A stretch of DNA of 64,000 bases from Brassica napus (lineage: Eukaryota; Streptophyta; Magnoliopsida; Brassicales; Brassicaceae), in assembly GCF_020379485.1 (NCBI RefSeq), contig NC_063452.1, positions 25,116,770 to 25,180,769 on the forward strand, given 5' to 3'. Below, piece by piece: positions 56,920 through 64,000 of this stretch (its first letter is position 1; every line of letters starts with the position of its first letter). The notes under the pieces were generated by a model, which was given only the letters and a program-made list of their open reading frames with translations, was not told where the DNA came from and made no database searches. The position numbers were made by a program, and so were the translations under genes.

Positions 56920-57290
56920 ACATTAAAGAAACAAAGCTTCAAAACTTCAAAACATTGTTAAGAGAAACTTGCAAATTAAAAAAAAATGATTATAGTAACT
57001 TCTAATTCAATTAAAGTTGAACAAAAAAACAGAACACTTGCAAATCTAACACGCTACCACCTCTTCTATGACCAAAACATCTCCACAATTATCCTTGTTG
57101 TTGTACATTAAAAAGACAAAGCTTCAAACAATGTAAAAGAAACTTGCAAATTAAAAAAGAAGAAGATGATAATAACGTATAATTCAATTATAGTTGAAAG
57201 TAAATAAACAGAACACTTACAAATCTAACAAACTACTTCTTCTATATATGACCACCAAAACATCTCAACAACTCTCCTTGTTGTGCATCT
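56920..57290. repeat. Tandem duplication, period about 185 bp
   Basis: Both units share ACAAAGCTTCAAA, GAAACTTGCAAATTAAAAAA, AATTCAATTA, AGAACACTT and CAAATCTAAC, then TTCTATGACCA/TATATGACCA and CTCCTTGTTGT. Units are about 56920-57104 and 57105-57290. Non-coding. Confidence 0.85.
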
Positions 57291-57310
57291 TCTTCGCTCA
57301 ACCTAACCGT

Positions 57311-57718
57311 TGGAGATGGGCTTAGCACAGGCCCATTAAAAGCTAACCCCAAAATCAGGTCCGGCCCGTTAAGTAACAATTCATGATTACGCTAGAAGAC
57401 GAAACGTACGTTACTATAAATAGGAGATGACAGACTCATTGAAAGGACAGTCAGAAACGTACAGAAAGTATAGAAAAAGAGAGCATCGTCTCTTCATCAC
57501 AGACAAAGTCTTGGACGACTTCGACCACTAGGCGAGCTCGGCCCAGACGACCTCAGACCATAAAATAGAAAGATACTTGTTTACACGAACTGTTTAAACG
57601 AGCATCTTTAGTTCTTGTAATTGACCAAGATTATTTATTCTTGACTATTAATACGAAAATCTCCACCCCTTTTCATCATTTATAAATATTACAACATAGA
57701 CCGGATATGGAAACAACA
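57311..57718 (+). repeat. Left LTR of the Gypsy element
   Basis: The end ...GGAAACAACA is set by the adjoining primer-site motif. The start (TGGAGATGGGCTTAGC or TGGGCTTAGC, 57311/57317) is approximate without the partner LTR. CTATAAATAGGAG at about 57413 is a good TATA box. Confidence 0.75.
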
Positions 57719-57832
57719 ATTTGCGCCCACCGTGGGGCAGGGGATTCTTCTTCACCTCGAGACAGCTCGGCAGTCACATAACCCACAGCGCAACCAGACG
57801 CCCCAATTTCTGCAACCGCCGACCATCCTGGA

Positions 57833-59720
57833 GTGACGAGCGCACAACTAGCTGCAATGACAATCTCAGACCATCCAACCAACACCTCGACACTAGTGGC
57901 GACGACCTCGAACGAACCATCAATGGTGGCAACCTCGGACCATCTAGACAACACCTCGACACTAGTGACGACGACCTCGGACAAACCATCAATGGTGGCA
58001 ACCTCGGACCATCCAGCCAACACCTCGACGTTAATGGCGACGACCTCAACCCAGCCATCTACGGTGGCGACCTCAGGCCTACCAGCAGCAGTTACGATCT
58101 CACATCATCCAGCCGGCACCATGTCTAACACAAGAACAATGTGCTCCACTCAGCCGGATATCTCCCTGATCTTTCAGACCCTTCTCTGTAGGATCGACGA
58201 GCTCGCTCGAGGAACAACTTCTCGTTTGGACGACCTCGCACATTCTCAGATTATTTGCAACAACCGCATCAACGAACTCCAGTATGTCGAGATTAGCGCA
58301 TCAAGATCACAACAAGTTGATATCACTCCACGACTCCAGCGTGTTCTTTTCAACGATTTACCAACACCAGTGACCGGTTCAGGACAACATCGATCAATCC
58401 AAGCCAACGATCTATGTGCACCAATCACGAGTTCTGGACAACAACATCAGAATCATGCGAACGAATCTTCAGCACCAATCATTGACTCCGGACAGCAGCG
58501 CCCGGGCAACAGCACCAATTTCCTGCAGATCACCAACAAGGAGACCCAAGACAGAGATGACGACATTGAAGAAATGAGGGCTCAGCTGCAAAACATGAAC
58601 TCCAAAGTCCATTAGGCAACCAGCACAACACCAGAGATCGATCGTGTACTCCGCAAAACCCAGAATACACCTTTTACAACTCGCCTCCTCAGTATCCCTG
58701 TCCGACATCAGAAGAACAAAATCAAACTCCCGACTTACAATGGAACATCTGATCCAAGAGAGTATCTCACCGCCTTCAGTATCACAACCGGGAGAGCCAA
58801 TTTCTCACCAGAAGAACGCGACGCCGGTTTCTGTCAATTGTTTGTGGAAAATTTGAGCGGACTCGCCCTCGGTTGGTTTTCACGCCTTGAAGCTCATTCT
58901 ATCGACAACTACAATCAACTCTCGATGGCCTTCCTCAAACACTACTCGCTGTTTATCCAATAGAACTAATGCCGACTTATGGACTATGGATCAAGAACCT
59001 ACGGAAACACTACGCTCGTACATCGAAAAATTCAGAGCCATCATTTCTCGCATCACCGTACTCGACGAAGCAGCAGTCCTCGCACTCCAAAACGGTCTTT
59101 GGCACGAATCACCATTCCGAGAAAAGCTCATGAAGTATAAACCACAGACTCTAGAAGATACACTCCATCGGGCTATAACTTTCATCGAAATAGAAGAAGA
59201 TAAAGCTGCATTCAGCAAAAAACACGCAGCCACCAAAAAATCATCGTCGAAGGATAAAGAGCCTGAAAAATACAACGAACCTAGACAACATTATGACAAA
59301 GCGTACAGAGATGAAAAAAACAGAAAAGCATCCAATTATCAAATCAGCGACCAACCATCCAATCGCTCCACAGGAAAGCAGGCTCGCAACAGTCAAAGAT
59401 CAGAAGATGCCCATGCATATTGCAGCTACCATAAATCTAAGACTCATAACACAGAAGAATGTCGCCATCTACAGGAGTGGTTGTTGAACAAGTACCGCAA
59501 CGATCAGGAGTCATCATCTAAAGACCAGCAAAACGACAAAGCACCAAAATATGAAGGTGAACATTTTCGACAAGTCAAGGAAGAACGCGATCGCCAACAC
59601 GGACAGAAACGTCCTAACGAGCAAACAAACGTAGACACAGAGGCTCATAAGCGCACACACGACAACCACAACAATGAGCAAAAACGCGAAAGAACTCCCC
59701 CCACCTCGACGTGTAATTAA
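57833..59720 (+). pseudogene. Gypsy Gag polyprotein, broken
   Basis: The N-terminal part has three tandem 23-residue repeats (NTSTLVATTSNEPSMVATSD and variants, 69 bp each, about 57879-58085). There is no convincing ATG; the frame opens at GTG 57833. A CAG-to-TAG-type stop occurs at 58613, after which the same frame encodes the Gag core (KIKLPTYNGTSDPREYLTAF, EERDAGFCQLFVENLSGLAL, YNQLSMAFLKHYS). A frameshift near 58955 moves the rest (ADLWTMDQEPTETLRSYIEK, LALQNGLWHESPFREKL) into the frame ending at 59720. A CX2C-like segment YCSYHKSKTHNTEECRHL (C-H-C, about 59420-59470) is the nucleocapsid-like zinc-binding motif. Confidence 0.82.
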
Positions 59721-59849
59721 CGTGATCATGGGAGGTCTCCAGACTTGCAAAGATTCAGTTTGATCAATCAAGGAATACGAGCGTAAAACATCCACCTCGC
59801 AAAAATGGGGGAGCATCAGTCACATCGTCGATAAACCAAAAATGGCTAT

Positions 59850-62280
59850 GAAATCAGTTTCACAGAAGAAGACACCAAGGGACTAGACACGCCACACAAC
59901 GACCCCCTCGTCGTTGAACTCAGGATAGGTGACTGCGAAGTCACACGCATACTGGTCGACACTGGAAGTTCAGTTGATTTAATCTTTTCAAAAAGCCTTC
60001 AACGGATGGATGTCAAAGATTATGAGTTGAAGCATTGCAAAAGACCAATCACAAGTTTCGCCGGAGATACAACAATGACAATCGGAACAGTCAAGCTCCT
60101 AGTCTACGTAGCAGGAATTACCAAAATCGTCAAATTCGTGGTTATCAAGAGCCCTTCCATTTACAACGCCATACTCGGCACCCCATGGATACATTCAATG
60201 AAAAGAATTCCATCTACATACCATCTGTGCATCAAGTTTCCCACTATGTCAGGGACCTACACCCTCAAAGGAAATCAACGTCTCTCACGCACATGTTTTG
60301 TCACCGAGCATAAGTTAAGAAAATCTTCAAGGACATGTTTAATAGCTAGGCAAGGCGACAAGCAGGAAATAGTAGACGACCACGCCCGCGAACTGGTGAT
60401 ACAAGTTAACATCGACAAAAGCGACCTAGAATGATGCGTCGGAATCGGAGCAGACCTAAAAGACGATCTCAAAGACCAACTTATTAGCTTCCTTCAATCC
60501 AACGCTACAACCTTCGCTTGGACAACCGAGGACATGCCTGGGATCGACCCATCTGTCACTTGCCATGAGTTAAACGTAGACCCCATCTTCAAACCAGTCA
60601 GGCAAAAAAGGCGCAAGCTCGGCCTGGAGCGCGCCAAAGCTTTAAACGACGAAGTTGAACGTTTGACAAACGCATGATCCATTACAGAAGTCAGTTACCC
60701 AGAGTGGCTCGCTAACCCTGTTGTCGTCAAAAAGAAAAATGGAAAATAGCGCGTGTGCGTCGATTTCACCGACCTCAACAAGGCATGTCCCAAAGATAGC
60801 TTCCCACTCCCTCACATCGACCGGATAGTCGAAGCAGCTGCAGGAAACGAGCTCATATCTTTTATGGATGCCTTTTCAGGATACAACCAAATTATGATGC
60901 ATCCAGATCACAGGGAAAAAACCGCGTTCATCACCGATCGAGGAACATACTATTACAAAGTCTTGCCCTTTGGACTCAAGAATGCTGGCGCAACCTATCA
61001 ACGCTTAGTGAACCAGATGTTTGCCGAACAGCTCGGTGACACCATGGAAGTTTACATCGACGACTTGCTCGTCAAATCCCTCACTGCCAACGATCACATC
61101 AAACATTTAACGACTTGTTTCGAATGCCTCAACAAGTACAATATGAAGCTCAATCCGGCCAAATGCACTTTCGCCGTCACATCCGGGGAATTTCTCGGAT
61201 ATATTGTCACCAAGAGAGGAATCGAAGAAAACCCACGAAAAATCACAGCCATTGCGGAACTCCCATCTCCAAAAAATACAAGAGAAGTCCAACGATTGAC
61301 AGGACGCATCGCTGCACTCAACCGATTCATCTCGCGCTCGACAGACAAATGCCTCCCATTCTACCAACTTCTACGACACAAAAAACGTTTCGAGTGGGAC
61401 GCGAAATGCGAAGAAGCCTTTCAACAGCTGAAGCAATAGTTATCCACACCACCAATTCTGGCCAAACCCGAAGATGGAGAAGTTTTGTACTTATACATAT
61501 CAGTCTCCGCATGCGCTGTAAGCAGCGTTCTGGTTCGCGAAGACCGTGGGGAGCAGCGTCCAATCTTCTACACCAGCAAGGTTCTCGACAACGCTGAAAC
61601 ACGATACTCACCACTCGAAAAACTCGCCTACGCCGTAGTTGTCGCAGCTCGCAAGCTCAGGCCGTATTTTCATTCTCACACCATCCACGTTCTGACTAAC
61701 CATCCGCTTCGATTGATACTCCACAGCCCAAGTCAATCAGGATGAATGGCCAAATGGGCAGTCGAGCTCAGCGAATACGACATCGAGTTCAAAAGCAGAA
61801 CAAGCGCAATGTCTCAGGTGTTAGCAGATTTTCTGACTGAGCTACCTCCATCCCAATACGACGATGATCTCAACACCAAGAGTTGGTGTCTCTACGTCGA
61901 CGGCTCATCTTCACGAAACGAATCAGGTGTTGGAATACGAATAATATCTCCTACCAGTGAGATCATCGAGCAGTCTTTTCGCCTCGCTTTCCCGACTTTC
62001 AATAACGAAGCTGAATACAAAGCTCTCATCGCTGGTCTCCGTCTTGCAAAAGCAGTTGGTGTGAACAAGATATAAACTTTCTGCGACTCTCAGCTCGTCG
62101 CCAATCAATTCAGTGGTGAATACGAGACGAGAAATGACCGAATTAATGCTTACTTACAAGTCGTTCAAAAACTTTCCCAGGATTTCACCAACTGAACCCT
62201 CACCAAGATTCCCCGAAGCGACAATTCCTCTGCCGATGCTCTCGCCGCTTTAGCATCAACCTCTGATCCTTCGCTCAGAA
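59850..62280 (+). pseudogene. Gypsy protease, reverse transcriptase and two RNase H domains, with nonsense mutations
   Basis: In one frame the order is: aspartic protease (RILVDTGSSVDLIF), reverse transcriptase (VCVDFTDLNKACPKDSFPLP, LISFMDAFSGYNQIMMHPDH, LPFGLKNAGATYQRLV, EVYIDDLLVKSL with YIDD), RNase H (RPIFYTSKVLDNAETRYSPL, HVLTNHPLRLIL), and a second RNase H (WCLYVDGSSSRNESGVGIRI, FNNEAEYKALIAGLRLAKA). In-frame stops were read at 60432, 60675, 60747, 61437, 61743, 62073 and 62193; no frameshift is needed between about 59850 and 63665. A frameshift separates this part from gag at about 59700-59850. Confidence 0.87.
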
Positions 62281-62282
62281 GA

Positions 62283-63665
62283 ATGATTCCAGTGGAAAGC
62301 ATCGATAAACCAAGTATCGAGTTAGCTATGGGAGTCAACATCATAGATGACCTCGACGAAGAGATGGACATCACCAATGAGATAGACGGACCTACACCCG
62401 AAGAAGAAGTTGCGGATCCAATCGATTGGCGCGACGAAATCAAACTCTACATTACCGAGGGAACAACACCAGACAACCGCTGGACTGCACGACGCTTGAA
62501 AGCCCGATGTGCACACTATGTCATGTACGACAACGCCCTCTTCAGATGGAGCTCGACCAAAGCATTACTGCGGTGCATACATGGTCAAGAAGTCAGATGG
62601 GTCCTCGAAGAGACACACGAAGGCGCAGGTGGTAATCATTCAGGAGGACGAGCCTTAGCCATAAAAATCAAGCGACACAGACATTTCTGGCAGACAATGG
62701 TCGTAGATTGCGAAAAATTTGTATCCAAGTGCGAAAAGTGCCAGCGCCATTCCCCTATGATTCATCTACCAACGGAGCTCCTCTTAACCACTACGTCACC
62801 ATATCCATTCATGAGATGGGCAATGGACATTGTTGGTCCAATGCCACCATCCAAACAGAAGCGCTATCTCCTGATCATGATTGATTACTTTACCAAATGG
62901 GTCGAGACTGAATCATACACAACTATACGCGCCCCCGACGTTCAGAAATTTGTTTGGAAAAACATCATCTGCCGCCACGGTCTCCCATACGAAATCGTCA
63001 CCGATAATGGCTCTCAATTCATCTCAGCGACCTTCGAAAATTTCTGCGCTTTGTGGAAAATCAGATTAAGTAAATCTACACCAAGGAACCCTCAGGGAAA
63101 CAGGCAAGCTGAGGCCACAAACAAGACGATCCTCGACGGAATCAAAAAACGTCTGGAAGAAACGAAAGGAGTTTGGGCTGACGAACTCGACGGCGTTCTC
63201 TGGTCACACCGCACGACACCACGCCGTTCCACGGGTATGACACCATTCTCCCTATCCCATGGAATGGAGGCAATGTCACCAGACGAAGTCAGCATCCCAA
63301 GCCTCCGTCAGCTCACACTCGCCGAAAATGAAGAGCTCAACAACTCAATGATCATCGACCACTTAGACCAAGTTGAAGAAAAACGGGACCAAGCTCTCCT
63401 CCGCGTCCAAAGTTATCAAAACTTGGCCGCTCGATACTATAACAAGAGAGTCAAAGGAAGGTTCTTTCAAATGAATGACCTCGTCATTCGCAAAGTCTTT
63501 GAAAACACTCGCGAGTGGAAACCAGGAAAACTCGGTGCGAACTGGGAAGGTCCATACCTGATTTCGAAAATCATCAAACCAGGTGTCTATGAACTCACCG
63601 AGATGAGCGGAGAGAAGGTCCCGAGATCGTGGAACTCCTTGAATCTCAAGCGATTTTACTACTAA
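62283..63665 (+). CDS. Gypsy integrase, uninterrupted frame (3' part of pol)
   Basis: 460 open codons continuing the pol frame. A zinc-binding HHCC segment is visible (H in ETHEGAGGNHSGGRALAIKI, then CEKFVSKCEKCQRHSP). The catalytic D, D and E are in MRWAMDIVGPMPPSKQKRYL, EIVTDNGSQFISATFENFC and TPRNPQGNRQAEATNKTILD. The C-terminal domain (GRFFQMNDLVIRKVFENTRE, GANWEGPYLISKIIKPGVYE) ends at TAA with no chromodomain. As the last part of a broken pol it would not be made as a normal product. Confidence 0.87.
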   Translation: MIPVESIDKPSIELAMGVNIIDDLDEEMDITNEIDGPTPEEEVADPIDWRDEIKLYITEGTTPDNRWTARRLKARCAHYVMYDNALFRWSSTKALLRCIHGQEVRWVLEETHEGAGGNHSGGRALAIKIKRHRHFWQTMVVDCEKFVSKCEKCQRHSPMIHLPTELLLTTTSPYPFMRWAMDIVGPMPPSKQKRYLLIMIDYFTKWVETESYTTIRAPDVQKFVWKNIICRHGLPYEIVTDNGSQFISATFENFCALWKIRLSKSTPRNPQGNRQAEATNKTILDGIKKRLEETKGVWADELDGVLWSHRTTPRRSTGMTPFSLSHGMEAMSPDEVSIPSLRQLTLAENEELNNSMIIDHLDQVEEKRDQALLRVQSYQNLAARYYNKRVKGRFFQMNDLVIRKVFENTREWKPGKLGANWEGPYLISKIIKPGVYELTEMSGEKVPRSWNSLNLKRFYY

Positions 63666-64000
63666 GGAAATCTAAGAAGACCGGCGCACGCCTGATGTAC
63701 CAAAAATAAGACTCCAGGAGGATCCGCCCCCTTAATCCAAGCATTTACTTTACTCGTAAAGGTGAACTACGGTCGGCTTGATCCCCGCCTGTGGGGTACA
63801 TAGGCAACCTATCACGAGGCTCAGCTAGTTCTATAAAAAAAATATATAAAAAAATCTACCTAAGAAGAAGGCACAAGCAAGAAGACAGGCGCACCCCTGA
63901 TATACCAAATATAAGACTCCAGGAGGATCCACCCCTTTTAATCTAAGCATTTACTTTCCTTGTAAAGGCGAACTACGGTCGGCTTGATCCCAGCCTGTGG
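63666..64000 (+). repeat. 205-bp tandem repeat downstream of Gypsy pol
   Basis: AAGACTCCAGGAGGATCC recurs at 63708 and 63913, with the following AAGCATTTACTTT, GGTGAACTACGGTCGGCTTG and GATCC(C)AGCCTGTGG also repeated. The window ends within the second unit. Such 3' tandem arrays are common in Tat elements. Confidence 0.85.

Larger units (their letters stand above)
57311..64000 (+). mobile_element. Ty3/Gypsy retrotransposon, Tat-type, open at the right edge
   Basis: It contains a left LTR (to 57718), a primer-site region TTGCGCCCACCGTGGGGC, gag, and pol in the order protease-RT-RNase H-second RNase H-integrase, followed by a 205-bp tandem repeat. The right LTR lies outside the window. Two RNase H domains and a chromodomain-less integrase are features of the plant Tat lineage. 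Coding regions carry stops and frameshifts. Confidence 0.9.

Overview
This is nuclear DNA of a Brassicaceae plant, most likely Brassica or a close relative. Genes carry introns with GT-AG borders, intergenic DNA is very AT-rich, and plant transposons fill most of the space. Five genes look, from memory of Arabidopsis, like a stretch of chromosome 2 in the same order: a MO25-like protein (At2g03410-like), a small thylakoid-lumen-type protein (At2g03420-like), a five-exon ankyrin protein (At2g03430-like), the pectin-methyltransferase-like QUL2 (At2g03480-like) and an erlin-like SPFH protein (At2g03510-like). The Arabidopsis genes I would expect between the ankyrin gene and QUL2 are absent here; transposons occupy that interval. 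A sixth gene, for a six-helix membrane protein, lies at 48.3-49.2 kb, and a nuclear tRNA-Ala(TGC) lies at 23.04-23.12 kb.

Layout. 0-2.9 kb: three host genes. 3.3-5.3 kb: a telomere-motif foldback repeat, then a small hAT element nested in another hAT element, each with a perfect 8-bp target duplication. 5.3-11.5 kb: gene-poor AT-rich DNA with one weak gene relic. 11.56-17.67 kb: a 6.1-kb Mutator-like element (MULE) carrying a DUF1985/Ulp1-protease gene and a truncated transposase gene that converge on each other, with its non-coding parts full of GTCGTC/GACGAC palindromes. 17.67-17.89 kb: an apparently perfect 222-bp palindrome starting at the MULE edge. 18.2-21.8 kb: QUL2, with a mutated splice donor. 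22.3-23.1 kb: a MULE MITE and the tRNA gene. 24.0-31.8 kb: a deleted PIF/Harbinger element split by a decayed Copia element. 32.0-33.9 kb: the erlin-like gene. 34.5-39.3 kb: a dead BED/DUF659 hAT transposase gene interrupted by a 1.24-kb miniature LTR element and a probable solo LTR.

40.6-48.1 kb: a Helitron cluster, including a 1.48-kb element that has captured the 5' part of the plastid SUFE1 gene. 48.3-49.2 kb: the membrane-protein gene. 50.3-56.5 kb: a young Copia element (minus strand, near-identical LTRs, perfect 5-bp target duplication) whose pol has one frameshift. 56.5-57.3 kb: a SINE head duplication and a 185-bp tandem duplication. 57.3 kb to the end: a Tat-type Gypsy element with two RNase H domains, open at the right edge.

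The host genes are unrelated housekeeping loci and form no pathway together. What links the window is layered transposition: insertions into insertions, gene capture, and insertions placed next to host promoters. Exon borders were read by eye and no alignment was run. Gene identities rest on remembered family sequences.
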